A stretch of DNA of 64,000 bases from Hyperoodon ampullatus (GCA_949752795.1 CATKHW010000286.1:558001-622000); one strand, 5' to 3'. Shown: positions 1 through 10,819, counted from the stretch's first letter. Translations and numbers: made by a program. Notes: a model not told the origin generated them from the sequence alone.

Positions 1-162
1 AGGCAGTTGGAAATTTACATCCCGCCCATCAGCATAACAAGGCTCCCTGTTCTCCAGGGCCTGTCTTGCCTTTCTGGATTTTACACATTTTGTGGATGTC
101 CCTTTTGACCGTTGGGAAGTGATACTTCTTTGTAGTGCAGATTTGCATTGCCCGCTTGCTTG
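1..162 (+). repeat. Partial satellite unit (tail) at window start
   Basis: The last 162 bp before the first palindrome. It corresponds to the antisense LINE-1 ORF2 part of the unit. It carries the variant gaccgttggg near 109, also seen near 45526, where most units read gaccggtggg. Confidence 0.95.
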
Positions 163-1806
163 CTTGGCCAAAAAGGGCGTATGCATTTTCTCCTGAATAT
201 ATTCAGGAGAGAACGCATACGCTCTATTTGGCCAAGTGCATCATTTTTGAAATTTTGCCCCTCTTTCTGTGCTTAAAACACGATTCCAACGTACCTCTTG
301 AAATCTGTTTCCTGCTATTCTGCCTCTTTTTCATGTCCGCCTCGTTGCCTTCCCTCACCAGATTTTTGGACGATAGTTGTCCTTTATTACTCTGCCAGTT
401 TGTGAATTGCTGTGCCCCTGAGCTCCATTTTTCAACTCGTTTTTTGTGAGCTGACCGCAAGTCCAAAATTTTGGTTCAGGACCTATACTGGTTTCCGAAG
501 GGGGGCTGAGACTTTGGTTAATTCTTCTTCCTGCTGGGAAATTAGATAGATATGTGCCCGTCCAAATGCCTAACAGCTACTCTCTCATTGGTTCTCCCTC
601 TTCAGTTTCATCCTCAGCCAAACTGGAATCCTGTGCGAACCAGTAGGTTAAAGGGGCTGTCTCTCCAATTTGGGAGGTTGATAGTAAAGCAGTTGGAAAG
701 TCAAACCGGAGCACCAGGAGAGGGACTATTCGTTGAGTTTTAGAAACCTTTCGTATTCACAGTGTGTCCATTCTCTAGGTTTCCCGTACATATTATAGCT
801 GTAGTAATATTCCCTTCAACCTGGAGAGTTGGGACCCATGGAATGGGTGCCATGCATTATTGCCTTAAAGGGTCTGCATTTGCTCACCCAATCTCACCAA
901 TCCTCTCATTTCCAAGTGTCCAGCCTTATGCCACATCCAGCTGTCATTGTAGATAGGGCCATTCCAGGTTTCATCAGAGACCCTGAAGGAATTATAAAGA
1001 ATTTCCCAGTTTTTTTGTTTTGTTTTTGAAATTCATTTTTATAGTGGGTTTCAGCTGATTCTCGCTGCCATGTTTATCCCAGTCTAGACACTCTTGATTC
1101 CCTTACGGAGACATATCAATACATAGGTTTGAAGATTCTTACTAGTCAGATATATTCCTCTGCGGGAAATATGGGGTTTTGAGTCCCTTTCACTGAGGAA
1201 GGTGTAGGTCTTGTCTATTTCATAGTTGGTTTTTGGAACGGTACCTGTGCTTATATCAAACTCTGGTTTTATGCATCACCCCACCTCTCCTTCCCCCTTT
1301 AGCAGGCATAAGAGTGTTTTCTAAATGTGAGACACTGTTCTCTTTCCTAACTCAGTTCAAGTGTAGCCATGTTTACAGGATCTTCATAAGTGATATCTTA
1401 TGATAAGTTTCTTTTTCTGTGTGACTTATTTCACTTAGAATCATCGTACCTGAATCCACCCATTTTGCTGCTACTGGTCTTATGACATTGATTTCATGGC
1501 TGAGGGATATTCCATCGTACATAAGTACCACAATTTTTTGAACCATTTTTATATTTCCTGGGATATTTAAGGTGTACCCAAGTTGAGGTCCTTGCAAGCA
1601 CTGCAGCCCTAAATTTTGGGGTGGCTCTGTCTTATTGATTTTCAGTTTTCCCAAGGTATATTCCCTAGACTGGAAGTGCCCTTGGCTCTGTACCTCTGTT
1701 GTTTACTTCTTTTAGGGAACACAATGCACTCCTCCAGAGAGGCAGTTGGCAATTTACATCCCGCCCATCAGCATAAGAACGCTCCCTGTTCTCCAGGTCC
1801 TGTCTT

Positions 1807-1820
1807 GCCTTTCTGGTTTT
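1807..1820. repeat. SINE target-site duplication, left copy
   Basis: gcctttctggtttt. The same 14 bases follow the SINE, and uninterrupted units have them only once (for example near 3774). The Ts at 1817-1820 merge with the SINE tail. Confidence 0.9.
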
Positions 1821-1844
1821 TTTTTTTTTTTTTTTTTTTTTTTT
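1817..1844. repeat. 28-base T run (SINE poly(A) tail plus target Ts)
   Basis: An unbroken run of 28 T on the plus strand. The first four belong to the duplicated target; the rest is the A tail of the minus-strand SINE. An uninterrupted tail fits a fairly young insertion. Confidence 0.9.
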
Positions 1845-1970
1845 GCGGTATGTGGGCATCTCACTGTTGTCGCCTCTCCCGTTGCGAAGCACAGGCTCCG
1901 GACACGCAAGCTCAGCGGCCATGGCTCACGGGCCCAGCCGCTCCGTGGCATGTGGGATCTTCCCGGACCA

Positions 1971-1981
1971 GGGCACGAACT
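1971..1981 (-). promoter_or_regulatory. SINE pol III B box-like motif
   Basis: Minus strand agttcgtgccc resembles the B box ggttcganncc with a few changes and lies about 32 bases after the A box, a normal tRNA spacing. Confidence 0.7.
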
Positions 1982-2013
1982 CGTGTCCCCTGCATCGGCA
2001 GGCGGACTCTCAA

Positions 2014-2024
2014 CCACTGCGCCA
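2014..2024 (-). promoter_or_regulatory. SINE pol III A box-like motif
   Basis: Minus strand tggcgcagtgg fits the tRNA internal promoter A box and lies 12 bases from the SINE start, as expected for the tRNA-like head. Confidence 0.75.
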
Positions 2025-2036
2025 CCAGGGAAGCCC

Positions 2037-2050
2037 GCCTTTCTGGTTTT
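2037..2050. repeat. SINE target-site duplication, right copy
   Basis: gcctttctggtttt directly after the SINE head. In SINE orientation the target reads tgt/aaaaacc, close to the LINE-1 endonuclease preference TT/AAAA. Confidence 0.9.
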
Positions 2051-2131
2051 TAAACATTTTGTGGATGTCCCTTCTGACCAGTGGGAAGTGATACTTCTTT
2101 GTAGTGCAGATTTGCATTGCCCACTTGCTTG

Positions 2132-3869
2132 CTTGGCCAAAAAGGGCGTATGCGTTTTCTCCTGAATATATTCAGGAGAAAATGCATACGCCCTTTTTGG
2201 CCAAGTGCATCATTGTCGAAGTTGTGCCCCTCTTCCTGTGCTTTAAAGGCGATTCCAACGTACCTCTTGAAATCTGTTTCCTGCTATTCTGCCTCGCTTT
2301 CAAGTCCGCCTCGTTGCCTTCCCTCAACAGATTTTTGGATGATAGTTGTCCTTTATTACTCGGCCAGTTTGTGAATTGCTGTGCCCCTGAGCTCCATTTT
2401 TCAACTCGTTTTTGGTGAGCTGACCGCAAGTCCAACATTTTGGTTCAGGACATATGCTGGTTCCCGGTGGGTTGCTGAGACTTTGGTTAATTCTTCTTCC
2501 TGCCGGGAAGTTAGAGTGATATTTGCCCGTCCAAATGCCTAACAGCTACTCTCTCATTGGTTCTCCCTCTTCCCTTTAATCCTCTGCCAAATTGGCAACC
2601 TGTGCGAACCAGGAGGTTAAAGGGGCTGTCTCTCCAAGTTGGGAGGTTGATAGTAAAGCAGATGGAAAGCCAATCCGGAGCACCAGGATAGGGACTATTC
2701 TTTGAGTTTTAGAAACCTTTCGAATTCACAGTGTGTCCGTTCTCTAGGTTTATTGTACATGTTACATCTGGAGTAATATTCCCTTCAACCTGGAGAGTTG
2801 GGACCCATGGAATGGGTGCCAGGCATTTGTGCTTTAAAAGGTCAGCATTTGCTCACCCAATCTCACCAATACTCTCAGTCCCAAGTGTCCAGCCTTATTC
2901 CACATCCAGCTGTCATTGTAGATTGGTTCATTCCATGTTTCATCAGAGACCCTGAAGGAATTGTAAAGAATTTCCCAGTTTTTTTGTTTTGTTTTTGAAA
3001 TTCCTTTTTACAGTGGGTTTGAGCTGATTCTCGCTGCCATGTTTATGCCAGTCTAGACACACTTGATTCCCTTATGGAGACATATCAATACATAGGTTTT
3101 AAGATTGTTACTAGTCAGATATATTCCTCTGTGGGAAATATGGGGTTTTGAGTCCCTTTCACTGAGGAAGGTGTAGGTCTTGTCTATTCCATAGTTGGTT
3201 TTTGGAACGGTACCTGTGCTTATATCAAACTCTGGTTTTATGCATCACCCCACCTCTCCTTCCCCCTTAAGCAGGCATAAGTGTGTTTTCTAAATGTGGG
3301 ACACTGTTCTCTTTCCTAACTCAGTTCAAGTGTAGCCATGTTTACAGGATCTTCATAAGTAATATCTTATGATAAGTTTTTTTTTCTGTTGACTTATTTC
3401 ACTTAGAATCATCGTACCTGAATCCACCCATTTTGCTGCTACTGGTCTTATGACATTGATTTCATGGCTGAGGGATATTCCATCGTACGTAAGTACCACA
3501 ATTTTTTGAACCATTTTTATATTTCCTGGGATATTTAAGGTGTACCCAAGTTGAGGTCCTTGTAAGCAGTGCAGCCCTAAATTTTGCGGTGGCTCTGTCT
3601 TATTGATTTTCAGTTTTCCCAAGGTATATTCCCTAAACTGGAAGTGCCCTTGGCTCTGTAGCTCTGTTGTTTACTTGTTTTAGGGAACACAATGCACTCC
3701 TCCAGAGAGGCAGTTGGCAATTCACATCCCGCCCATCAGCATAACAAGGCTCCCTGTTCTCCAGGGCCTGTCTTGCCTTTCTGGTTTTTACACATTTTGT
3801 GGATATCCCTTTTGACCGGTGGGAAGTGATACTTCTTTGTAGTGCAGATTTGCATTGCCCGCTTGCTTG
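2132..3869 (+). repeat. Satellite unit 2
   Basis: 1738 bp. The palindrome has one CpG-type mismatch (aatgcat for aacgcat). From about 2430 to 2960 it carries an unusual set of variants (caacatttt, tcgaattcaca, ttattgtacatgttac, agattggttc) otherwise seen together only in unit 14. Confidence 0.96.
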
Positions 3870-5606
3870 CTTGGCCAAACAGGGCGTATGCGTTTTCTCC
3901 TGAATATATTCAGGAGAAAACGCATACGACCTTTTTGGGCAAGTGCATCATTGTCGAAGTTGTGCCCCTCTTCCTGTGCTTTAAAGGTGATTCCAACGTA
4001 CCTCTTGAAATCTTTTTCCTGCAATTCTGCCTCGCATTCAGGTCCGCCTCATTGCCTTCCCTCAACAGATTTTTGGACGATAGTTGTCCTTTATTACTCG
4101 GCCAGTTTGTGAATTGCTTTGCCCCTGAGCTCCATTTTCAACTCGTTTTCTGTGAGCTGACCGCAAGTACAAAATTTTGGTTCAGGACCTATACTGGTTC
4201 CCTGGGGGTGGCTGAGACTTTGGTTAATTCTTCTTCCTGCCGGGAAATTAGAGTGATATATGCCCGTCCAAATGCCTAACAGCTACTCTCTCATTGGTTC
4301 TCCCTCTTCCCTTTCATCCTCTGCCAAATTGGCAACCTATGCGAACCAGGAGGTTAAAGGGGCTGTCTCTCCAAGTTGGGAGGTTGATAGTAAAGCGGAT
4401 GGAAAGTCAAACCAGAGCACCAGGAGAGGGACTATTCGTTGACTTTTAGAAACCTTTCGTATTCACAGTGTGTCTGTTCTCTAGGTTTCCTGTACATGTT
4501 ATAGCTGTAGTAATATTCCCTTCAACCTGGAGAGTTGGGAAACATGGAATGTGTGCCAGGCATTTGTGATTTAAAAGGTCTGCATTTTCTCACCCAATCT
4601 CACCAATCCTCTAAGACCCAAGTGTCCAGCCTTATGCCACATCCAGCTGTCGTTGCAGATAGGGTCATTCCAGGTTTCATCAGAGACCCTGAAGGAATTG
4701 TAAAGAATTTCACAGTTTTTTTGTTTTGTTTTGAAATTCCTTTTTATAGTGGGTTTGAGCTGATTTTCGCTGCCATGTTTATGCCAGTCTAGACACACTT
4801 GATTCCCTTATGGAGACATATCAATACATAGGTTTTAAGATTCTTATTAGTCAGATATATTCCTCTCCAGGAACTATGGGGTTTTGAGTCCCTTTCACTG
4901 AGGACGGTTTAGATCTTGTCTATTCCATAGTTGGTTTTTGGAATGGTACCTGTGCTTATATCAAACTCTGGTTTTATGCATCACCCCTCCTCTCCTTCCC
5001 CCTTAAGCAGGCATAAGAGTGTTTTCTAAATGTGAGACACTGCTCTCTTTCCTAACTCAGTTCAAGTGTAGCCATGTTTACAGGATCTTCATAAGTGATA
5101 TCTTATGATAAGTTTCTTTTTCTCTGTGAACTATTTCACTTAGAATAATCGTACCTGAATCCACCCATTTTGTTGCTACTGGTCATATGAAATTGATTTC
5201 ATGGCTGAGGGATATTCCATCGTACGTAAGAACCACAATGTTTTGAACCATTTTTATATTTCCCGGGATATTTGAGGTGTACCCAAGTTGAGGTCCTTGT
5301 AAGCAGTGTAGCCCTAAATTTTGGGGTGGCTATGTCTTATTGATTTTCAGTTTTCCCAAGGTATATTCCCTAGCCTGGAAGTGCCCTTGGCTCTTTAGCT
5401 CTGTTCTTTACTTGTTTTAGGGAACACAATATACACCTCCAGAGAGGCAGTTGGCAATTTACATCCCGCCCATCAGCATAACAAGGCTCCCTGTTCTCCA
5501 GGGCCTGTCTTGCCTTTCTGGTTTTTACACATTTTGTGGATGTCCCTTTTGACCCGTTGGAAGTGATACTTCTTTGTAGTGCAGATTTGCATTGCCCGCT
5601 TGCTTG
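3870..5606 (+). repeat. Satellite unit 3
   Basis: 1737 bp. Three palindrome mismatches (aaacagg left; acgacc and gggcaag right). Private changes include ctaagaccc near 4611 and ccaggaactatgg near 4867. Near 5427 it has aatatacacctcc in place of aatgcactcctcc, shared with units 28, 30, 32 and 35. Confidence 0.96.
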
Positions 5607-5680
5607 CTTGGCCAAAAAGGGCGTATGCGTTTTCTCCTGAATATATTCAGGAGAAAACGCATACGCCCTTTTTGGCCAAG
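5607..5680. repeat. Perfect 74-bp palindrome (unit 4)
   Basis: Two 37-base arms with no spacer. The left arm runs cttggccaaaaagggc, gtatgcgttttctcc, tgaata; the right arm is its exact reverse complement and ends ggccaag. The flanking bases (g before, t after) stop the symmetry. Each arm has two CpG sites. As a single strand it could fold into a 37-bp hairpin, and as a duplex into a cruciform. The same element stands at the equivalent place in all 37 units. Confidence 0.97.
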
Positions 5681-5910
5681 TGCATCATTGTCGTAGTTGT
5701 GCCCCTCTTCCTGTGCTTTAAAGGCGATTCCAACGTACCTCTTGAAATCTGTTTCCTGCTATTCTGCCTCGCTTTCAAGTCCGCCTCGTTGCCTTCCCTC
5801 AACAGATTTTTGGACGATAGCTGTCCTTTATTACTCGGCCAGTTTGTGAATTGCTGTGCCCCTGAGCTCCATTTTTCAACTCGTTTTGTGTGAGCTGACC
5901 GCAAGTCCAA
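5681..5910 (-). pseudogene. LINE-1 ORF2 remnant, part upstream of the palindrome (reference unit)
   Basis: Read on the minus strand, an open stretch ending at 5647 contains QFTNWPSNKGQLSS, which lines up with the conserved LINE-1 ORF2 segment F-x-N-x-x-S-x-K-G-x-x-S in the C-terminal third of the protein. Further residues toward the palindrome fit only loosely. No reverse transcriptase or endonuclease core is present, so nothing here could be active. The alignment is from memory of the family and weakens toward 5910. Confidence 0.65.
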
Positions 5911-6453
5911 AATTTTGGTTCAGGAACTATACTGGTTCCCGGTGGGTGGCTGAGACTTTGGTTAATTCTTCTTCCTGCCGGGAAATTACAGTGATATGTG
6001 CCCGTCCAAATGCCTAACAGCTACTCTCTCATTGGTTCTCCCTCTTCCCTTTCATCCTCTGCCGAATTGGCAACCTGTGTGAACCAGAAGGTTAAAGGGG
6101 CTGTCTCTCCAAATTGGGAGGTTGATAGTAAAGCAACTGGAGAGTCAAACCAGAGGACCAGGAGAGGGACTATTCGTTGAGTTTTAGAAACCTTTCGTAT
6201 TCACAGTGTGTCCGTTCTCTAGGTTTCCCGTACATGTTATAGCTTTAGTAATATTCCCTTCATACTGGAGAGTTGGGCCCCATGGAATGGGTGCCAGGCA
6301 TTTGTGCTTTAAAGGGTCTGCATTTGATTACCCAATCTCACCAATCGTCTCAGTCCCAAGTGTCCCTCCTTATGCCATATCCAGCTGTCGTTGTAGATAT
6401 GGTCATTCCAGGTTTCATCAGAGACCCTGAAGGAATTGTAAAGAATTTCCCAG
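5911..6453. repeat. Unassigned part of the unit
   Basis: About 540 bp between the LINE-1 ORF2 remnant and the T tract. I recognise no coding sequence, LTR, SINE or LINE part in it. It holds a short hairpin acccatggaatgggt (6-bp stem, 3-base loop) in units with the consensus; unit 4 has c for the first a (6278-6292). It could be very decayed LINE-1 or the original genomic flank of the LINE-1 insertion. Confidence 0.6.
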
Positions 6454-6471
6454 TTGTTTTGTTTTGTTTTT
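6454..6471 (-). repeat. T-rich tract, probable relic LINE-1 poly(A)
   Basis: Reads ttgttttgttttgttttt here; most units have a run of about seven Ts followed by gttttgtttttg. Minus-strand LINE-1 3' UTR similarity begins right after it, where a poly(A) tail is expected. Length varies by one base in units 18 and 34. Confidence 0.7.
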
Positions 6472-6816
6472 GAAATTCCTTTTTATAGTGAGTTTGAGCT
6501 GATTCTCACTGCCATGTTTATGCCAGTCTAGACACACTTGATTCCCTTACGGAGACATATCAATACATAGGTTTTAAGATTCTTACTAGTCAGATATATT
6601 CCTCTGCGGGAAATATGGTGTTTTGAGTCCCTTTCACTGAGGAAGGTGTAGGTCTTGTCTATTCCACAGTTGGGTTGTGGAACGGTACCTGTGCTTATAT
6701 CAAACTCTGGTTTTATGCATCACCCCACCTCTCCTTCCCCCTTAAGCAGGCATAAGAGTGTTTTCTAAATGTGAGACACTGTTCTCTTTCCTAACTCAGT
6801 TCAAGTGTAGCCATGT
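6472..6816 (-). repeat. LINE-1 3' UTR-derived segment
   Basis: On the minus strand this 345-bp stretch follows the order of a cetartiodactyl LINE-1 3' UTR: an A-rich purine stretch with aagggggaaggag, then aatagacaagacctac, then aagaatcttaaaacc, then aatcaagtgtgtctaga and the run into poly(A). Similarity is patchy but collinear over the whole length, which random matches would not give. Judged from memory. Confidence 0.75.
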
Positions 6817-7098
6817 TTACAGGATCTTCATAAGTGATATCTTATGATAAGTTTCTTTTTCTGTGTGACTTATTTCACTTAGAATCATCGTACCTGAATC
6901 CATCCATTTTGCTGCTACTGGTCTTATGACATTGATTTCATGGCTGAGGGATATTCCATCGTACATAAGTAGCACAATTTTTTGAACCATTTTTATATTT
7001 CCTGGGATATTTAAGGTGTACCCAAGTTGAGGTCCTTGTAAGCAGTGCAGCCCTAAATTTTGGGGTGGCTCTGTCTTATTGATTTTCAGTTTTCCCAA
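6817..7098 (-). pseudogene. LINE-1 ORF2 C-terminal remnant with stop codon retained
   Basis: A 93-codon minus-strand open frame. Its last third reads AAKWMDSGTMILSEIS then HTEKETYHKISL, matching the final residues of LINE-1 ORF2 (A-A-T-W-M-D, M-L-S-E-x-S, T-E-K-x-x-Y-x-x-I-S-L), and its stop falls four codons after ISL, as in LINE-1. The first half is out of register or strongly diverged. The same frame and stop recur in most units (for example 1373, 13767, 22456, 29411, 36364, 45051, 52005, 62435). It is a relic; upstream frames are broken. Confidence 0.85.
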
Positions 7099-7344
7099 GG
7101 TATATTCCCCAGACTGGAAGTGCCCTTGACTCTGTAGCTCTGTTGTTTACTTGTTTGAGGGAACACAATGCACTCCTCCAGAGAGGCAGTTGGCAATTTA
7201 CATCCCGCCCATCAGCATAACAAGTCTCCTTGTTCTCCAGGGCATGTCTTGCCTTTCTGGTGTCTACACATTTGTGGATGTCCCTTTTGACCGGTGGGAA
7301 GTGATACTTCTTTGTAGTGCAGATTTGCATTGCCCGCTTGCTTG
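7099..7344 (-). pseudogene. LINE-1 ORF2 remnant, frameshifted middle part
   Basis: Nucleotide-level match on the minus strand to LINE-1 ORF2 just before its C-terminus: from the palindrome it reads atgcaaatctgcactac, then gtatcacttccc, caccggtcaaaagg, then ggagaac, then gatgtaaattgcc. The coding frame shifts more than once, so no single frame covers it. Confidence 0.75.
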
Positions 7345-9082
7345 CTTGGCCAAAAAGGGCGTATGCGTTTTCTCCTGAATATATTCAGGAGAAAACGCAT
7401 ACGCCCTTTTTGACCAAGTGCATCATTGTCGAAGTTGTGCCCCTCTTCCTGTGTTTTAAAGGCGATTCCAACGTACCTCTTGAAATCTGTTTCCTGCGAT
7501 TCTGCCTCGCTTTCAAGTCCGCCTCGTTGCCTTCCCTCAACATATTTTTGGACGATAGTTGTCCTTTATTACTCGGCCAGTTTGTGAATTGCTGTGCCAC
7601 TGAGCTCCATTTTTCAACTCGTTTTTGGTGAGCTGACCGCAAGTCCAAAATTTTGGTTCAGGACATATACTGGTTCCAGTGGGGGGCTGAGACTTTGTTT
7701 AATACTTCTTCCTGCCGGGAAGTTAGAGTGATATGTGCCCGTCCAAATGCCCAACAGCTACTCTCTCATTGGTTCTCCCTCTTCCTTTTCATCCTCTGCC
7801 AAATTGGAAACCTGTGTGAACCAGGAGGTGAAAGGGGCTGTTTCTCCAAGTTGGGAGACTGATAGTAAGGCAGATGGAAAGTCAAACCGGAGAACCAGGA
7901 GAGGGACTATGCGTTGAGTTTTAGAAACCTTTCATATTCACAGTGTGTCCGTTCTCCAAGTTTCCCGTACATGTTATAACTGTAGTAATATTCCCTTCAA
8001 CCTGGAGAGTTGGAACCCATGGAATGTGTGCCATGCATTATTGCTTTAAAGGGTCTTCATTTGCTCACCCAATCTCACCAATTCTCTCAGTCCCATGTGT
8101 CCAGCCTTATGCCACATCCAGCTGTCGTTGTAGATAGGGTCATTCCAGGTTTCATCAGAGACCCTGAAGGAATTGTAAAGAATTTCCCAGTTGTTTTGTT
8201 TTGTTTTTGAAATTCCTTTTTATAGTGAGTTTGAGCTGATTCTCACTGCCATGTTTATGCCAGTCTAGACACGCCTGATTTCCTTACGGAGATATATCAA
8301 TACATAGGTTTTAAGATTCTTACTAGTCAGATATATTCCTCTGCGGGAAATATGGGGTTTTGAGTCCCTTTCACTGAGGAAGGTGTAGGTCTTGTCTATT
8401 CCATAGTTGGTTTTTGGAACGGTACCTGTGCTTATATCAAACTCTGGTTTTATGCATCACCCCACCTCTCCTTCCCCCTTAAGGAGGCATAAGATTGTTT
8501 TCTAAATGTGAGACACTGTTCTGTTTCCTAACTCAGTTCAAGTGTAGCCATGTTTACAGGATCTTCATAAGTGATATCTTATGATAAGTTTCTTCTTCTC
8601 TGTGACTTATTTCACTTAAAATCATCCTACCAGAATCCACGCATTTTGCTGCTACTGGTCTTATGACATTGATTTCATGGCTGAGGGATATTCCATCTTA
8701 CGTAAGTACCACAATTTTTTGAATCAATTTTATATTTCCTGGGATATTTAAGGTGTACCCAAGTTGAGGTCCTTGTAAGCATTGCAGCCCTAAATTTTGG
8801 GGTGGCTCTGTCTTATTGATTTTCAGATTTCCCAAGGTATATTCCCTAGACTGGAAGTGCCCTTGGCTCTGTAGCTCTGTTCTTTACTTGTTTTAGGGAA
8901 CACAGTGTACTCCTCCAGAGAGGCAGTTGGCAATTTACATCCCGCCCATCAGCATAACAAGGCTCCCTGTTCTCCAGGGCCTGTCTTGCCTTTCTGGTTT
9001 TTACACATTTTGTGGATGTCCCTTTTGACCGGTGGGAAGTGATACTTCTTTGTAGTGCAGATTTGCATTGCCCGCTTCCTTG
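7345..9082 (+). repeat. Satellite unit 5
   Basis: 1738 bp. One palindrome mismatch (ttgaccaag in the right arm). Reads acacagtgtactcc near 8900, a variant shared with units 7 and 10, and gttggaacccatgg near 8010. Confidence 0.96.
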
Positions 9083-10819
9083 CTTGGCCAAAAAGGGCGT
9101 ATGCATTTTCTCCTGAATATATTCAGGAGAAAACGCATACGCCCTTTTTGGCCAAGTGCTTCATTGTCAGAGTTGTGCCCCTCTTCCTGTGCTTTAAAGG
9201 CGATTCCAACGTACCTCTTGAAATCTGTTTCCTGCTATTCTGCCTCGCTTTCAAGTCCGCCTCGTTGCCTTCCCTCAACAGATTTTTGGACGATAGTTGT
9301 CCTTTATTACTCGGCCAGTTTGTGAATTGCTGTGCCCCTGAGCTCCATTTTTCAACTCGTTTTGTGTGAGCTGACCGCAAGTCCAAAATTTTGGTTCAGG
9401 ACCTATACTGGTTCCCGGTGGGTGGCTGAGACTTTGGTTAATTCTTCTTCCTGCCGGGAAATTACAGTGATATGTGCCCGTCCAAATGCCTAACAGCTAC
9501 TCTCTCATTGGTTCTCCATCTTCCCTTTCATCCTCTGCCAAATTGGCAACCTGTGCGAACCAGGAGGTTAAAAGGGCTGTCTCTCCAAGTTGGGATGTTG
9601 ATAGTAAAGCAGATGGAAAGTCAAACCGGAGCACCAGGAGAGGGACTATTCGTTGAGTTTTAGAAACCTTTCGTATTCACAGTGTGTCCATTCTCTAGGT
9701 TTCCCGTACATGTTATAGCTTTAGTAATATTCCCTTCAACCTGGAGAGTTGGGACCCATGGAATGGGTGCCAGGCATTTGTGCTTTAAAGGGTCTGCATT
9801 TGCTCACCCAATCTCACCAATCGTCTCAGTCCCAAGTGTCCAGCCTTATGCCATATCCAGCTGTCATTGTAGATACGGTCATTCCAGGATTCATCAGAGA
9901 CCCTGAAGGAATTGTAAAGAATTTCCCAGTTTTTTTGTTTTGTTTTTGAAATTCCTTTTTATAGTGGGTTTGAGATGATTCTCGCTGCCATGTTTATGCC
10001 AGTCTAGACACACTTGATTCCCTTACGGAGACATATCAATACATAGGTTTTAAGATTCTTACTAGTCAGATATATTCCTCTACGGGAAATATGGGGTTTT
10101 GAGACCCTTTCACTGAGGAAAGTGTAGTTCTTGTCTATTCCATAGTTGGTTTTTGGAACGGTACCTGTGCTTATATCAAACTCTGGTTTTATGCATCACC
10201 CCACCTCTCCTTCCCCCTTAAGCAGGCATAAGAGTGTTTTCTAAATGTGAGACACTTTTCTATTTCCTAACTCAGTTCAAGTGTAGCCATGTTTACAGGA
10301 TCTTCATAAGTGATATCTTATGATAAGTTTCTTTTTCTCTGTGACTTATTTCACTTAGAATCATCGTACCTGAATCCACCCATTTTGCTGCTACTGGTCT
10401 TATGACATTGATTTCATGGCTGAGGGATATTCCATCGTACGTAATTACCACAATTTTTTGAACCATTTTTATATTTCCTGGGATATTTAAGGTGTACCCA
10501 AGTTGAGGTCCTTGTAAGCAGTGCAGCCCTAAATTTTGGGGCGGGCTCTGTCTTATTGATTTTCTGTTTTCCCAAGGTATTCCCTAGATGGAAGTGCCCT
10601 TGACTCTGTAGCTCTGTTGTTTACTTTTTTGAGGGAACACAATGCACTCCTCCAGAGAGGCAGTTGGCAATTTACATCCCGCCCATCAGCATAACAAGGC
10701 TCCCTGTTCTCCATGGCCTGTCTTGCCTTTCTGGTTTTTACACATTTTGTGGATGTCCCTTCTGACCGGTGGGAAGTGATACTTCTTTGTAGTGCAGATT
10801 TGCATTGCCCGCTTCCTTG
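9083..10819 (+). repeat. Satellite unit 6
   Basis: 1737 bp. One CpG-type palindrome mismatch (tatgcatttt). About ten differences from unit 9 lie before position 9632; after that it is identical to unit 9 as far as I could check, so the first trimer copy starts inside this unit. Confidence 0.96.

Larger units (their letters stand above)
1821..2036 (-). mobile_element. tRNA-derived SINE, cetacean CHR type, full length
   Basis: On the minus strand the element begins with gggcttccctggtggcgcag, the typical head of CHR SINEs of whales and their relatives, passes through pol III box-like motifs and ends in a poly(A) tail seen as T on the plus strand. It is non-autonomous and would have been moved by LINE-1 enzymes. 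It is the only insertion in the window, is flanked by a direct repeat, and no other unit has it, so it entered unit 1 after that unit was last copied. Family assignment is from memory; CHR-1 versus CHR-2 subfamily is not resolved. Confidence 0.9.
163..2131 (+). repeat. Satellite unit 1, interrupted by a SINE
   Basis: 1969 bp, that is 1739 bp of satellite plus a 230-bp insertion (SINE 216 bp and a 14-bp duplicated target). Its palindrome (163-236) is one of the worst preserved: GCG to GCA in the left arm and three changes in the right arm. A private T-to-C style change gives cattattgcctta near 856. Confidence 0.96.
5607..7344 (+). repeat. Satellite unit 4 (reference unit)
   Basis: 1738 bp with a perfect 74-bp palindrome; used here as the reference for the internal segments listed separately. 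Private variants include gaaccagaaggtt near 6081 and catactggagag near 6262. Confidence 0.97.

Noticed and set aside
163..236. Palindrome as the junction of a twin-primed (5' inverted) LINE-1 insertion
   Set aside because: ORF2-like residues lie in the same orientation on both sides, so there is no inversion of LINE-1 at this point.
135..449. A plus-strand frame of about 104 codons that recurs in roughly twenty units
   Set aside because: It runs across the palindrome and antisense LINE-1 sequence, is broken or altered in the other units, and changes between copies hit all codon positions. It is kept by copying of the unit, not as a gene.
1843..2053. Open frames through the SINE
   Set aside because: They are translations of a tRNA-derived non-coding element and its poly(A) tail.
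3850..3945. Palindrome considered as a rho-independent terminator or a CRISPR-like repeat
   Set aside because: The spacing of 1.74 kb, the eukaryotic satellite context and the LINE-1 content exclude a bacterial reading; no short spacers are present.
6800..6860. Short inverted motif cttatgataag as a separate element
   Set aside because: It is only 11 bp and lies within the LINE-1-derived end of ORF2, so chance is enough to explain it.
9645..9665. Possible CENP-B box at attcgttgagttttag
   Set aside because: Only the ttcg start fits; the required central A and the cggg core are missing. No full box was found in the reference unit on either strand by eye.
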